A DNA stretch of 64,000 bases from Azospirillum thiophilum (GCF_001305595.1 NZ_CP012401.1:1995001-2059000); one strand, 5' to 3'. Positions 1-10,209 are shown, numbered from the stretch's first letter. Notes: a model not told the origin generated them from the sequence alone. Numbers and translations are program-made.

Positions 1-2
1 TT

Positions 3-1244
3 CGTGACACCGGCGCCAAGATGTCGCGCAGCACGCAGCGCATCTCCGAAGCGTCGTCGGTCGCCCGGTCGGTGACCGAACAGGCCCGGCAGGAGGTCGA
101 CAGCTCGCATGACCGGGTTCAGCGCTCGCTGTCCGACATCCATGCGCTGGTGTCGTCGGTGACCGGCATCGAAGGACAGATCGCCGGCCTGCGCGATGCG
201 CTCGACCGGGTCGGCAAGGTCGCCCGGGAGATCTTCACCATCGCCAAGCAGACCAACCTGCTGGCGTTGAACGCCACCATCGAGGCGGCCCGGGCGGGCG
301 AGGCCGGGCGCGGCTTCGCCGTCGTCGCCAACGAGGTGAAGTCGCTGTCGACCAAGACCAGCGAGGCGACGACCGAGATCGACGCGACGCTGAAATACCT
401 GAACGAGCAGGCCCAGCGGCTGATGGTCGAGAGCGCGGCCAGCGCGGTCAAGGCCCGCGCCGTCAACGAGGGCACCACGGCCATCGGTACGGTGATCGAG
501 ACGGTCGGCCGCGCCATGCGCGAACTGACCGGCGAGACCGACAAGATCGACGCGGCGTCGGCCGAAATCGGCACCAATTGCGGCGAGCTGGAACGCGAGA
601 TCACCGACCTGGCGGCCGGGGTGAAGCTCTCCAGCGACAATCTGGCCCAGGCGCGCGACCGGGTGAACAGCCTGGTCGGCATGAGCGAGCGGCTGATCGG
701 CGTCACCGCCGAACTGAACATCGAGACGGTCGACACCCCCTTCATCGCCGCGGTGAAGGACGCCGCCGCCAAGGTGTCCGCCGCCTTCGACGAGGCACTG
801 GCCCGTGGCGACATCAGCGAGGCCGACCTGTTCGACCGGGCCTACCAGCCGGTTCCCGGATCGGACCCGCAGCAGGTGACCGCCCGCTTCACCCAGCTGT
901 GCGACCGCGTGCTGCCCGGCATCCAGGAACCGGTGCTGTCCGCCAACGGCCGGATCGTGTTCTGCGTGACGGTGGACGACAACGGCTATCTGCCCACCCA
1001 CAATCGCCAGTTCAGCCAGCCCCAGGGCCGCGACCCGGTGTGGAATGCCGCCAACTGCCGCCACCGCCGCATCTTCAACGACCGCGTCGGGCTCGCCGCC
1101 GGGCGCAATACCAAGCCCTTCCTGCTGCAGACCTACCGGCGCGACATGGGCGGCGGCAAGTTCGCCCTGATGAAGGACGTCTCGGCCCCGGTGACCGTCC
1201 GCGGCCGCCATTGGGGTGGGCTGCGGCTGGCCTACAAGGTGTGA
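3..1244 (+). CDS. Methyl-accepting chemotaxis protein, 5' truncated by window edge
   Basis: The reading frame is open from base 3, so the start lies upstream and only the C-terminal ~413 residues are seen. The signalling tip of chemoreceptors is clear ([28 protein letters not shown], coded around 246-330), so the protein should pass a sensory signal to the CheA/CheW complex. After the methyl-accepting coiled coil comes a ~130-residue C-terminal globular domain with a cysteine and several aromatic residues, ending in [13 protein letters not shown] sensor-like domain of this type after the signalling domain occurs in some alphaproteobacterial receptors. No membrane segment is visible in the part present, so it may be soluble or have its membrane anchor upstream. 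Confidence 0.9.
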   Translation, partial: RDTGAKMSRSTQRISEASSVARSVTEQARQEVDSSHDRVQRSLSDIHALVSSVTGIEGQIAGLRDALDRVGKVAREIFTIAKQTNLLALNATIEAARAGEAGRGFAVVANEVKSLSTKTSEATTEIDATLKYLNEQAQRLMVESAASAVKARAVNEGTTAIGTVIETVGRAMRELTGETDKIDAASAEIGTNCGELEREITDLAAGVKLSSDNLAQARDRVNSLVGMSERLIGVTAELNIETVDTPFIAAVKDAAAKVSAAFDEALARGDISEADLFDRAYQPVPGSDPQQVTARFTQLCDRVLPGIQEPVLSANGRIVFCVTVDDNGYLPTHNRQFSQPQGRDPVWNAANCRHRRIFNDRVGLAAGRNTKPFLLQTYRRDMGGGKFALMKDVSAPVTVRGRHWGGLRLAYKV

Positions 1245-1270
1245 GAGCCCGCCGCCGGTGCGACATCCGT

Positions 1271-1328
1271 GTAAGCAGGTTTTCCCGGATCGGGCCACAG
1301 ATGGCCCGGCCTGGGAAATCCTGCTTAC
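1271..1328. repeat. Long intergenic inverted repeat, probable bidirectional terminator or small repeat element
   Basis: The arms GTAAGCAGG (1271-1279) and CCTGCTTAC (1320-1328) pair exactly, and inner segments TTTTCCC/GGGAAA and CGGGCC/GGCCCG extend the stem to a tip at about 1297-1302. The whole hairpin spans 58 bases between the chemoreceptor stop and the next gene. There is no T-run after it, so it may be an intergenic repeat element rather than a simple intrinsic terminator. Confidence 0.6.
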
Positions 1329-1403
1329 ATCGCGATGAATCGCGGTAAACTCGCCACCCAAAGGGGTTGATGTGGCGCAGACTTGCGCCCTGGAGGCGGG
1401 GGA

Positions 1404-2228
1404 ATGGGGTTCACGGTCACCTTCTGGGGCGTGCGCGGCACGATTCCCTGTCCGATGGCCTCGCATCTGGGCTTCGGCGGCAACACATCCTGCGTCGAGG
1501 TGCAGGCCGGACGGCAGCGGATCATCATCGATGCCGGGACCGGCCTGCGGATGCTGGGACGCAAGCTGCTGGCCGAGGGGGTGACCAGCGCGACGCTGCT
1601 GCTGAGCCATACCCATCTGGACCATATCAGCGGCTTTCCCTTCTTCGCGCCGGCCTACACCAAGGGCTTCAGCCTGCGGGTGATCTCCGGCCACCTGACC
1701 GGCGGTCCGGACATCGAAACGGTGATGGCGCGCCAGATGGAACGACCGCTGTTCCCGGTGCCGCTGCGCACCATGGGCGGCGACATCGGCTTCCTGGAGG
1801 TGCCGCCCGGCCACAGCTTCAAGCTGGAAGGCGGGGTGCGGATCCACACCGCGGCGCTGAATCATCCGGACGGCGCCACCGGCTACCGGATCGAATATCA
1901 GGGCCGGGCGGTCGCCTATGTCACCGATACCGAACATGTGCCGGACCAGCCCGACCGCAACATCCTGAATCTGGTCGACGGCGTCGATCTGCTGCTCTAC
2001 GACTCGACCTACACCGACGAGGAGTGGACGCAGCGCGTCGGCTGGGGCCATTCGACCTGGATGGAGGCGGTGCGCATCGCCCGCGCCGCCCATGTGAAGA
2101 AACTGGGCCTGTTCCACCACGATCCCGACCACGACGACGCGACCATGGAACGGATCGAGGCCGCGGCCAAGGCCGAGTTTCCGAATTGCTTCGCCGCGCG
2201 CGAGGGTACGACGATCTCGCTCGACTGA
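1404..2228 (+). CDS. MBL-fold metallo-hydrolase
   Basis: This is a 274-residue metallo-beta-lactamase-fold protein. The metal-binding signature SHTHLDHISGFPFF lies near residue 70, preceded by IIIDAGTGLR, and later metal ligands fit VTDTEH and GWGHSTW. The family hydrolyses phosphodiester, thioester or cyclic-nucleotide-like bonds; the substrate cannot be read from the sequence. The start at 1404 is chosen because GGAGG (from 1392) sits just upstream; in-frame TTG at 1383 would place that site inside the gene. It is 25 bases upstream of the SLC13-like gene on the same strand and may be cotranscribed with it. Confidence 0.82.
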   Translation: MGFTVTFWGVRGTIPCPMASHLGFGGNTSCVEVQAGRQRIIIDAGTGLRMLGRKLLAEGVTSATLLLSHTHLDHISGFPFFAPAYTKGFSLRVISGHLTGGPDIETVMARQMERPLFPVPLRTMGGDIGFLEVPPGHSFKLEGGVRIHTAALNHPDGATGYRIEYQGRAVAYVTDTEHVPDQPDRNILNLVDGVDLLLYDSTYTDEEWTQRVGWGHSTWMEAVRIARAAHVKKLGLFHHDPDHDDATMERIEAAAKAEFPNCFAAREGTTISLD

Positions 2229-2253
2229 GCCTTCCCCCCGCGATCCGGTATCC

Positions 2254-3480
2254 ATGACCGCCACCATCCTCTTTCTGTTCACCGCGACCTATCTGGGCAT
2301 GGCCTTGGGGCGCTTCCCCGGCCTGCGCATCGACCGCACCGGCATCGCGCTGGTCGCGGCGATCCTGCTGCTGGCGGCCGGCGCGCTCGACACCGGCCAG
2401 GTGGTGGCTGCGGTCGATTTCCCGACGATCTTCATCCTGCTGGGGCTGATGATCCTGTCGGCGCAATATGCCGGCAGCGGGTTCTACGACTGGTGCGCCC
2501 TGCGCGTTGCCCGGGCGGCGCGGTCGCCGGCCCGGCTGCTGGCGGCGATCGTCGCGGTCGCCGGCGGATTGTCGGCGGTGCTGGCGAACGACGTGGTCGT
2601 TTTCGCCATGACGCCGATGCTGTGCCTGGGGCTGCAGGCCCGACGGCTCGACCCACGGCCCTACCTGATCGCGCTGGCGGGGGCGGCCAATGCCGGATCG
2701 GCGGCGACGGTGATCGGCAATCCGCAGAACATCCTGATCGGGCAGGTCGGGCATCTCGATTTCTGGCGCTTCCTGGCCGTGTGCGGCGTTCCGGCGCTGG
2801 CGGCCATGGTCATCGTCTACGTCACCGTCCTGCTGGTCTGGCGCGGCCGGTTCGGCATGCCCGACGGGATGGGGGAGGTGGCGCCGGTGACGCTGGACCG
2901 CTGGCAACTGGGCAAGGCGGTGGCGGCGACGCTGGCGCTTCTGCTGCTGTTCACCCGCGACATCCCGCAGGAACATTCGGTGCTGCTGGTTGCCGGGGTG
3001 ATGATGATCAGCCGCCGGATGGCCAGCCGCGACATGCTGGGCATGGTCGACTGGCATCTGCTGGTGCTGTTCGCCGCCCTGTTCGCCATCAACCATGCGC
3101 TTGGGCTGACCGGCATCCCGGCCGCCTTCGTCGGCGACCTGCAGGCCGCGGGCTGGCTGCCCGACCGGCTGGCGGTGATGCTGCCGCTGGCGCTGGCCGG
3201 CAGCAACAGCATCGGCAACGTCCCGGCGGTAATCCTGCTGCTGGCCGCCTGGCCGTCGCCGCCGGAGGGAGCGCTGTACGGGCTGGCATTGCTGTCGACG
3301 CTGGCCGGCAACCTGCTGCTGCCGGGCAGCCTCGCCAACATCATCGTGGCGGAGCGTGCGGCGGCGGCCGGGGTGCGGCTGGGCTTCGTCGAGCATGCCC
3401 GCTGCGGCGTGCCGATGGCGCTGTTGTCCATGGCGGTGGCGGCGGTCTGGCTGTGGGCCGGCGGCTGGATGGCCCTGTGA
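2254..3480 (+). CDS. SLC13/ArsB-NhaD superfamily permease
   Basis: This 408-residue, very hydrophobic protein has about ten predicted membrane segments spread over the whole length, so it is an inner-membrane transporter. The motifs VLANDVVVFAMTP and AANAGSAATVIGNPQN match the ion-transporter superfamily that includes sodium/sulfate or dicarboxylate symporters (SLC13), CitMHS and ArsB; a second NSIGNVPAVILLL segment repeats the pattern in the C-terminal half, as expected for the inverted-repeat fold. The transported anion is not recognisable. No arsenic genes are nearby. Confidence 0.8.
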   Translation: MTATILFLFTATYLGMALGRFPGLRIDRTGIALVAAILLLAAGALDTGQVVAAVDFPTIFILLGLMILSAQYAGSGFYDWCALRVARAARSPARLLAAIVAVAGGLSAVLANDVVVFAMTPMLCLGLQARRLDPRPYLIALAGAANAGSAATVIGNPQNILIGQVGHLDFWRFLAVCGVPALAAMVIVYVTVLLVWRGRFGMPDGMGEVAPVTLDRWQLGKAVAATLALLLLFTRDIPQEHSVLLVAGVMMISRRMASRDMLGMVDWHLLVLFAALFAINHALGLTGIPAAFVGDLQAAGWLPDRLAVMLPLALAGSNSIGNVPAVILLLAAWPSPPEGALYGLALLSTLAGNLLLPGSLANIIVAERAAAAGVRLGFVEHARCGVPMALLSMAVAAVWLWAGGWMAL

Positions 3481-3609
3481 GTCGCAAGGGCCGTGATTAA
3501 CAATGGCTGTGACTTGTGATCTTTGCGTGATCTCGGCCGTCGCTTGCCCCTTCATCGGACTGCGGCATATGGAGTAATCTTCTGGCGCATCGGGGTGGGG
3601 GAGTGCGCT

Positions 3610-4839
3610 GTGGGTTTGGTCGGCCAGTTTCTGGAATTCATCGAAAGCGAGCCGAACCAGTCGCTTCGCGCGCTGAGCGCCCGCGTGCTGCGCAAATGCC
3701 GCGAGGTGACAGGGGCGGAGGCCGGCACCATCTTCATGCTGCATGGACGGGGGCGGGGCCGGCAACTGGAAGCCGTCAGCGTGCAGAACGACGTGGTTCG
3801 TGCCCGCTCCACCGTCTTCACGCTGCCGGTGGACCAGACCTCCATCGTCGGCTATGTCGCGACGACGGGCGAGACCCTGCTGCTCGACGATGCCTATGTC
3901 ATCCCGGACGACCTGCCATACCGCTTCAATCCGGCCTTCGACCTGCGCACCGGATTCCGCACCCGCTCGATCATGGCGTTCGCGCTGAAGGGCTTCCGCG
4001 ACCAACCCATCGGCGTCGTCCAGCTGATCAACAGGCACCCGTCGGGCGGGGAGAGCGGGCCGCTGACCTTCCTGGCCGAGCATGAGCAAATGATCGCCCC
4101 GGTCAACCACATCGTCGGCCGCGCCCTGGAGCGCGCCGCGACGATGGAACGGCTGACCGAACGCAACCGTGCCCTGACCCGCGAGCGCCGCCGGGTCGCC
4201 GAACTGCAGGCCGAGACGGAACGTGCCTTCATGGTGTCGGTCAACCTGCTGGCCCGGGCCGCCGAGGTGCATGACGAGGACACCGGCAACCACATCCTGC
4301 GGGTCAACGAATATTCCTACGCGCTGGCGACCTGGGCTGGCTGCAACCGCGCCTTCTGCAAGGAGATCCGCTTTTCGGCCGCCCTGCACGATGTCGGCAA
4401 GATGAGCGTCGATCAGGCTGTGCTGCACAAGAAGGGCCGGCTGGACGAGCGCGAAATGGCGGAGATGCGGCGCCACCCGGTCTATGGCCATGATATCCTG
4501 ATCGCATCCGACCGGCTGAAGATGGCGGCCGAGGTCGCGCTGTGCCACCACGAGCAATGGGCCGGCACCGGCTATCCCCGCGGGCTCAAGGGCGAGGAAA
4601 TCCCGCTCGCCGCCCGCATCGTCGCCATCGCCGACTGCTACGACGCCCTGCGCAGCGCCCGGCCCTACAAGCCGTCCTTCAGCCACGAGAAGACGGTCGA
4701 CATCCTGCTGAACGGCGACGACCGCCTGGATCCCAGGGCGCATTTCGACCCTCGCCTGATCGGCCTGTTCGCCGCCCGCCACACGGAATTTGATGCGATC
4801 TGGGAGCGGCTGAAGGACGCCGAGCCGGTGGAGGCGTAG
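3610..4839 (+). CDS. GAF domain / HD-GYP cyclic-di-GMP phosphodiesterase
   Basis: Residues ~20-180 form a GAF-type sensor domain, followed by a short coiled linker and a C-terminal HD-GYP domain. Visible motifs are HDVGKMSVDQ (metal-binding HD), CHHEQWAGTGYPRGLKG (the HHE and GYP signature) and RIVAIADCYDALRSARPYK. The family hydrolyses cyclic di-GMP to GMP. The canonical elements are present, so activity is expected. I prefer GTG at 3610 because a purine-rich GGGGGAG lies just upstream; an in-frame TTG at 3523 would add 29 residues with no similarity to the family. Confidence 0.88.
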   Translation: MGLVGQFLEFIESEPNQSLRALSARVLRKCREVTGAEAGTIFMLHGRGRGRQLEAVSVQNDVVRARSTVFTLPVDQTSIVGYVATTGETLLLDDAYVIPDDLPYRFNPAFDLRTGFRTRSIMAFALKGFRDQPIGVVQLINRHPSGGESGPLTFLAEHEQMIAPVNHIVGRALERAATMERLTERNRALTRERRRVAELQAETERAFMVSVNLLARAAEVHDEDTGNHILRVNEYSYALATWAGCNRAFCKEIRFSAALHDVGKMSVDQAVLHKKGRLDEREMAEMRRHPVYGHDILIASDRLKMAAEVALCHHEQWAGTGYPRGLKGEEIPLAARIVAIADCYDALRSARPYKPSFSHEKTVDILLNGDDRLDPRAHFDPRLIGLFAARHTEFDAIWERLKDAEPVEA

Positions 4840-4966
4840 GGGCGGGCGCTCCAATGCCCCCGCTCCGCGGGGGGAGGGGCGCGACGGCGCTTCGGCTTTC
4901 GTCTTGATCCGTATCAACGCGAACGGTCCGGCTTGCGGGTGAAATGACGGGCCAGAGGGAGCGCCC

Positions 4967-6079
4967 ATGAAGTACGTCGACGAGTTCCGCGATCCGGTCC
5001 TTGCCCGCAACGTCGCCGCGGCCATCGCGCGCGAGGTGCGGCCGGACCGCTCCTACCATCTGATGGAATTCTGCGGTGGCCATACCCATGCCATCTCGCG
5101 CTACGGCATCCCCGACCTGCTGCCGGACAATGTCCGGATGATCCACGGGCCGGGCTGCCCGGTCTGCGTGCTGCCGGTGGGGCGGATCGACGACGCCATC
5201 GCGCTGGCCCGCCGGCCGGAGGTGACGCTGTGCACCTATGGCGACGTGATGCGGGTGCCGGGGTCGGGCCGGCTCAGCCTGCTGAAGGCCAAGGCGCAGG
5301 GCGCCGACGTCCGCATGGTGGTGTCGGCCGACGCGGCGGTGCGCATCGCCGCGGAAAATCCGGACCGGCAGGTGGTGTTCCTCGCCATCGGCTTCGAGAC
5401 GACGACCCCGCCCACCGCGCTGGCGGTGCGTGCCGCTGCGGCGCAGGGGTTGGGCAACTTCACCGTCTTCTGCAACCATGTCCTGACCCCGTCGGCCATC
5501 CAGGGCATCCTGTCCGGGGCGGAGGAGGGGCTGTCGCTGGACGGATTCGTCGGGCCGGCCCATGTCTCCGTCGTCATCGGCTCGGAGGCCTATGCACCTG
5601 CGGCGGCCGAGCATGGCAAGCCGGTGGTGATCTCCGGATTCGAGCCGCTGGACGTGCTGCAATCCATCCTGATGCTGGTCCGCCAGATCAACGAGGGGCG
5701 GGCGGAGGTGGAGAACCAGTTCACCCGCGCCGTCACCGCCGACGGCAACCGCAAGGCCCAGGCAATGGTGGCGGAGATCTTCGAGACGCGGCCGTCCTTC
5801 GAATGGCGCGGGCTGGGCAGCATTCCCCACAGCGGCCTGATGCTGCGAGAGGCCTATGCCGCCTTCGACGCCGAACGGCGCTTCCCCATCGCCGGCGCCA
5901 GCGTGCCCGACCACAAGGGCTGCGACTGCGGCACCATCCTGCGCGGGGTGAAGCGGCCGGTCGACTGCAAGCTGTTCGCCACCGTCTGCACGCCGGAAAA
6001 CCCCATGGGATCCTGCATGGTGTCGGCGGAGGGTGCCTGCGCCGCGCATTACACCTACGGGCGTTTCCGCGACGCCTGA
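4967..6079 (+). CDS. hypD: Hydrogenase maturation protein HypD
   Basis: This 370-residue protein matches HypD throughout. It has the CGGHTH motif near residue 37, GPGCPVCVLP near 63 and the C-terminal cysteine cluster GCDCGTILRG, DCKLF, CTPENPMGSCMVS that holds the [4Fe-4S] cluster. HypD works with HypC as the scaffold on which the Fe(CN)2CO unit of [NiFe]-hydrogenase is built. No hypA, B, C, E or F and no hydrogenase structural genes are in the flanking DNA, so the gene stands apart from the usual cluster here. The ATG follows an AGAGGGAGC site. Confidence 0.95.
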   Translation: MKYVDEFRDPVLARNVAAAIAREVRPDRSYHLMEFCGGHTHAISRYGIPDLLPDNVRMIHGPGCPVCVLPVGRIDDAIALARRPEVTLCTYGDVMRVPGSGRLSLLKAKAQGADVRMVVSADAAVRIAAENPDRQVVFLAIGFETTTPPTALAVRAAAAQGLGNFTVFCNHVLTPSAIQGILSGAEEGLSLDGFVGPAHVSVVIGSEAYAPAAAEHGKPVVISGFEPLDVLQSILMLVRQINEGRAEVENQFTRAVTADGNRKAQAMVAEIFETRPSFEWRGLGSIPHSGLMLREAYAAFDAERRFPIAGASVPDHKGCDCGTILRGVKRPVDCKLFATVCTPENPMGSCMVSAEGACAAHYTYGRFRDA

Positions 6080-6267
6080 CCGGAGCGGCGCCGGTGCGCA
6101 TGGGCCTGTCCTTGCGACCTTTCACCGCAGGCTGCACGGACGGCAGGCTGGACGGATGCCGTGTGCTTAAACATGATGCAGATGAAACAATCCGCGGGTC
6201 CGGTCATCCGGCTGGCGGAGAATGGCCGACGTCACAAGACATCGCCCCACACACCGGGAGAGCCCGC

Positions 6268-7089
6268 ATGACCTACAAGCACATCCTCGTGCATCTCGAC
6301 AGCAGCCCGCATGTCGAGGCGCGGCTGGACGCCGCCATCGCGCTGGCGCAGCGCCATGGTGCCTTCCTGCGCGGCCTGTTCGCCCAGGGTGACCGCAACG
6401 CCACCAGCGTGATCGCCCGCCGGTCCAGCGAGCATCTGGTCGAAGCCGCCGCCCACAGCGAGGAGCTGTTCAAGGAGAAGCTGGCCGCCGCCGGGCTGCA
6501 AGGCCATTGGCACGGCCTGACCCACGGCGAATACAACCACGTCATCCGCGAAGTGATCATCTGGTCGCGCTTCGCCGACCTGACGGTGCTGGGCCAGTAT
6601 GACCGCGAGGCCGGGTCGCACGCGGCGCCGGAGGAGTTGAACGAGCAGGTGGTGCTGAACTCGGGCCGTCCGGTGTTGGTCATTCCCTATGCCGGCCGCT
6701 TCCCGGTGATCGGCAAGCGGGTCGCCGTGGCCTGGAACGCCGAGCGCGAGGCCGCCCGTGCGCTGTCGGACGCCATGCCGATCCTGGAGAAGGCCGACGA
6801 GGTGACGGTGGTCACGGTTCTGACCCAGGCGTCCGGCGCGACGACGGAGGCGCCACGCGTCGGGTTGCTCGACCATCTCGCCTTCCACGGCGTGACGGCT
6901 GAGCAGACCCACTTCACCGTCACCGACATCGGCGCGATGGACGCCCTGCTGGCCCGCACCATGGACACCGGTGCCGATGTGCTGGTGATGGGCGCCCACG
7001 GCCATTACGGCTTCCCGTTCCTGCACCGTGGCAGCGGGACGAGGCACGTCCTGCGGACCTGCCCGGTGCCGTTGCTGCTGTCGCACTGA
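6268..7089 (+). CDS. Universal stress protein, tandem UspA domains
   Basis: The 273-residue protein has two Usp-like halves. The first begins YKHILVHLDSSPHVEARLD and the second begins after residue ~150 (KRVAVAWNAEREAARAL). The second ends in a nucleotide-binding pattern, GAHGHYGFPFLHRGSGTRHVL, typical of ATP-binding UspA members. These cytosolic proteins are induced by starvation and redox stress. The start is set at ATG 6268 after a GGGAGAG site; the same frame is open further upstream, but there it only overlaps hypD in another phase. Confidence 0.88.
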   Translation: MTYKHILVHLDSSPHVEARLDAAIALAQRHGAFLRGLFAQGDRNATSVIARRSSEHLVEAAAHSEELFKEKLAAAGLQGHWHGLTHGEYNHVIREVIIWSRFADLTVLGQYDREAGSHAAPEELNEQVVLNSGRPVLVIPYAGRFPVIGKRVAVAWNAEREAARALSDAMPILEKADEVTVVTVLTQASGATTEAPRVGLLDHLAFHGVTAEQTHFTVTDIGAMDALLARTMDTGADVLVMGAHGHYGFPFLHRGSGTRHVLRTCPVPLLLSH

Positions 7090-7152
7090 CAGCGCACGCC
7101 TGCGGGCATGCGAGGGGGGCATCGCCGCGATGTCCCCCCGAAAAAGCAACCG

Positions 7153-8838
7153 TCACGCGGCCTTCACACCGTCGAGGAAGCTCTCGACCTCCCGGCGCAG
7201 GCGGGCGGATTCGGTGCTCAAATGATCGGCCACGGAGCGGACCTCTCCGGCGGCACGGCCGGTGTCGCCGGCGGCACGGGTGACGCCGACGATGGTGCCG
7301 GTCACCTGCTGGGTGCCCTGCGCCGCCTCCTGGACGTTGCGGCTGATTTCCTGGGTCGCCGCGCTCTGCTGTTCGACCGCGGACGCGATGGTCGCTGAGA
7401 TCTGGCTGATTTCGGTGATGATGCGGCCGATCTCGCCGATGGCGGCAACGGCCTCGCGGGTGGCTCCCTGGATGGCGGCGATCTGGCCGGTGATGCCCTC
7501 GGTCGCCTTGGCGGTCTGGTTGGCGAGGCTCTTCACCTCGCTGGCGACGACGGCGAATCCCTTGCCTGCTTCGCCGGCTCGGGCGGCCTCGATGGTGGCG
7601 TTCAGGGCCAGCAGGTTGGTCTGGGCGGCGATGTCGTTGATGAGCTCGACCACTTCGCCGATCTTCTGCGCCCCATCGGCAAGGCTTGAGACGACGTCGC
7701 TGGCCCGGTTCGCCCCGCTGACCGCCTGTTCGGCGACGCGTGTCGACTGGTTGACCTGACGGCCGATCTCGGCGATCGAACTGGAGAGTTCCTCCGCGGC
7801 GGCGGCGACGGTCTGGACGTTGGCGGACGCCTGTTCGGCGGCCGACGCCACGGTGGTGCTCTGGCGGTTGGTCTCGTCCGCGGTGGCGTTCAGCGTGCCG
7901 GCCGACTGCTGCATCTGCATCGCCGCGCCCGACAGGCTCTGTACCACGGTGGTGACGTTGCCTTCGAAGGCACGCATCAACTCTTCCAGGCGGGCGGCGC
8001 GGCGTGTCTTCGCCTGCTCCTCGGCGCGCTGGATGGCGGTCAGGCGATCGGCCTCGATGGCATTGCGCTTGAAGACGTCGACGGCGTCGGCCATGGCGCC
8101 GATCTCGTCCCTGCGGCCGACGCCGGGAACCTCGATCGACCTGTCGCCGCCGGCCAGCCGGCCCATCGCGGTGGTCATGGCGAGGATCGGCGCCGCGATG
8201 GCTCCGCGCAGCAGCAGGCCGGCGGTGGCGGCGACCAGGAGGGACAGCAGGGTGCCGACGACGGCGGTGGTGTAGCCGGTGGAAAAGGCGGTCTTCTGTT
8301 CCGCGTTGCGCAGCGACAGCAACGCGCGTTCGGTCTCCTCTATCTGCACGACCAGCGTCCGGATACCGTCCATCGAGGACTTGCCGTGCGCCTTTGCTTC
8401 CATCATGCGGGCTTCCTCGCGCGTTTCCGCCTTCGCCATCAGGGCGATTTCCTTTTCAGCGACGGTCTGGCGCCAAGTTACGGCATGCCCGCGCAACTGC
8501 TCCAACCGCGCCTGCTGCTGCGGATTGTCGGCGGTCAGCGCCTTTACCTCGGCCAGAGCCCGGTCGAACGCCTGACCGCCCCGGCGATAGGGTTCGAGGA
8601 AGGCCTCGTCGCCGCTGACCAGATAGCCGCGCAACCCGGTTTCCTGGTCGATCATCGCGGCCATCGCCGCGTCGGTGGTCTGGAGCACGCGATATGTGTG
8701 CAGCGTCCAGCCGATGGAGCTTTGGATCGAGGACAAGGTGGCATAATTGCCGACACTGATCGCACCGGTGATGACGATCAGCGCGGCAAAGGCCGTCAGC
8801 AGCTTCCCGCCGATTCGAAGGTTGGTGAACCAGGACAT
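7153..8838 (-). CDS. Methyl-accepting chemotaxis protein with CHASE3-type sensor
   Basis: The order is: N-terminal membrane segment ([18 protein letters not shown]), periplasmic CHASE3-like helical domain ([21 protein letters not shown]), second membrane segment ([20 protein letters not shown]), HAMP linker, then a signalling coiled coil with [20 protein letters not shown]. It is a complete transmembrane chemoreceptor of about 561 residues. The start at 8838 is favoured because GAGG lies nine bases upstream; ATG at 8853 has no such site and would add five residues. It ends convergently with the stress-protein gene. Confidence 0.92.
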   Translation of the reverse strand: MSWFTNLRIGGKLLTAFAALIVITGAISVGNYATLSSIQSSIGWTLHTYRVLQTTDAAMAAMIDQETGLRGYLVSGDEAFLEPYRRGGQAFDRALAEVKALTADNPQQQARLEQLRGHAVTWRQTVAEKEIALMAKAETREEARMMEAKAHGKSSMDGIRTLVVQIEETERALLSLRNAEQKTAFSTGYTTAVVGTLLSLLVAATAGLLLRGAIAAPILAMTTAMGRLAGGDRSIEVPGVGRRDEIGAMADAVDVFKRNAIEADRLTAIQRAEEQAKTRRAARLEELMRAFEGNVTTVVQSLSGAAMQMQQSAGTLNATADETNRQSTTVASAAEQASANVQTVAAAAEELSSSIAEIGRQVNQSTRVAEQAVSGANRASDVVSSLADGAQKIGEVVELINDIAAQTNLLALNATIEAARAGEAGKGFAVVASEVKSLANQTAKATEGITGQIAAIQGATREAVAAIGEIGRIITEISQISATIASAVEQQSAATQEISRNVQEAAQGTQQVTGTIVGVTRAAGDTGRAAGEVRSVADHLSTESARLRREVESFLDGVKAA

Positions 8839-9160
8839 CTTGATGCGCCTCATGTGACCGGATGGACTTGACGTTCGCGCGGACTATCGCCCCGCTCGGA
8901 GGTAGCGGTCGAAAAGGTCAGGGACTGACCCGATCGGACACCACTTCAGATACGGTGGCGAAATCGATTTCGATCATCGAAAATTCCGCTTATGTCGAAA
9001 TCCACTGCCTGTGACATAAGGAATAGAACAATCCGCGGGGGTCGCCCCAATGGAAGCCGCGGATCAGGCCAATCGTAAGCGGACTTACCGCTTGCAGAAT
9101 GACGCTATGCAAGCGACGGCATGTCGTTTCAGCTTGGATGCTTGAGAGATTTTCCAGAAA
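8839..9160. promoter_or_regulatory. Intergenic region with a 14-bp palindrome upstream of the chemoreceptor gene
   Basis: No gene is supported in these 322 bases. The region is more AT-rich than its flanks and contains the perfect palindrome CGAAATCGATTTCG at 8959-8972, about 120 bases upstream of the chemoreceptor start. This could be a regulator-binding site, but no regulator can be named. Confidence 0.4.
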
Positions 9161-9622
9161 TCAGCGGCGCAGCCGCATGTCGATATGAGGAATTCCGAAG
9201 TCGTCATAGATCTCGCTATCCCGCAGGAAGCCGAAGCCGCCGTAGAAGCGCTCCAGGTACAGTTGTGCGCCGATGACGACGTCGCGGCCGGGCCAGGCGT
9301 CGGCCAGCACGGCCAGGGAGTCGGCGACCAGCGCCCGTCCCAGCCCGGTGGCGCGCTGCGACGGATCGACCGCCAGCCGGCCGAAGGACACCGGGGCATC
9401 GGGAGCGTCGCCGTCCGGGGCGAGGCAGCGGGCGCAGCCGACGACGGCTCCGGTCCCGTCCGTGGCGATCAGGTGCAGCGCTCCGGGATCGCGGCCGTCG
9501 ATGTCCGGATAGGGGGAGGATTGCTCCACCACGAACACGCGGCTGCGCAAGGCCAGCAACTGGTAGAGTTCGCGAAGGGTCAGCGCATCGAACGGACGGC
9601 GGCGGATCGGCAGGACGGGCAT
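9161..9622 (-). CDS. GNAT family N-acetyltransferase, ElaA-like
   Basis: This 153-residue protein has the ElaA-like N-terminus (LYQLLALRSRVFVVEQ) and the acetyl-CoA binding core, with GRLAVDPSQRATGLGRALV carrying the R/QxxGxG/A loop, then YGGFGFLRDSE and a short C-terminus ending HIDMRLRR. GNAT enzymes transfer acetyl from acetyl-CoA to an amine; the acceptor for ElaA proteins is unknown. It is monocistronic. Confidence 0.88.
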   Translation of the reverse strand: MPVLPIRRRPFDALTLRELYQLLALRSRVFVVEQSSPYPDIDGRDPGALHLIATDGTGAVVGCARCLAPDGDAPDAPVSFGRLAVDPSQRATGLGRALVADSLAVLADAWPGRDVVIGAQLYLERFYGGFGFLRDSEIYDDFGIPHIDMRLRR

Positions 9623-9775
9623 GCGGCACCGTTGGGTGGAGGTTCTGCGGCAGGGTAGGATCAGAAGGGCAGGGCGCCCGGCGGGGATGGAGCGGGATGC
9701 CCGAGGCCGACGCCGACAACGCCGCGGCTCCGTTTCGACACGGAGCGGACAGGACGCCGCCCTATCGGGCTGCTG

Positions 9776-10186
9776 TCAGGCGATTGCGTTGCGGATCATG
9801 TAGTCGGCGATGTCCTTCGGCTTGGCCTTGACGTCGGTCAGCGGCTCGTCGGCCGTCATCGCCTTGGCGACCAGCAACGCGTTCTGCACATTGGTCAGCG
9901 TGATGCGGAACACGCCGGCGGCCCCCTTCAGACGGGGGTAATAGGTTGGATCGATCACCTTCTCCCGCCGGGTGAGCCGGGCGACCGCGGTCTCCTCGTC
10001 CAGCCCCTCGACCTCCTTGGACTGGACCAGTTTCCAATCGGTCTCGCCGCCCCAGCCGGCGGCGATCGCGGCCTTGGCCTCCGCCTCGTCCCCGGCGACG
10101 GCCAGCTTGAAGATGTGCTTGCCCTGCCCGACGTCGGATGCCCATTTGGTCAGGGCGGCGCTGCGCGCGACATAGACGAGTGCCAT
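9776..10186 (-). CDS. Hypothetical cytosolic protein
   Basis: I do not recognise this 136-residue protein. It has no signal peptide or membrane segment, is charged and mixed alpha/beta in appearance (DWKLVQSKEVEG, YPRLKGAAGVFRITLTNVQNALL), and ends DYMIRNAIA. It lies 24 bases downstream of a FliL-like gene on the same strand, so the two are likely cotranscribed. Codon use is like that of the neighbouring core genes. Confidence 0.65.
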   Translation of the reverse strand: MALVYVARSAALTKWASDVGQGKHIFKLAVAGDEAEAKAAIAAGWGGETDWKLVQSKEVEGLDEETAVARLTRREKVIDPTYYPRLKGAAGVFRITLTNVQNALLVAKAMTADEPLTDVKAKPKDIADYMIRNAIA

Positions 10187-10209
10187 GGCGTCCGATCCTT
10201 GATCCAGGC

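Noticed and set aside
1921..5025. 1034-codon open frame on the minus strand
   Set aside because: It lies antisense to three well-supported genes and is the usual product of high GC; composition is His/Gln/Arg/Asp-rich without domains.
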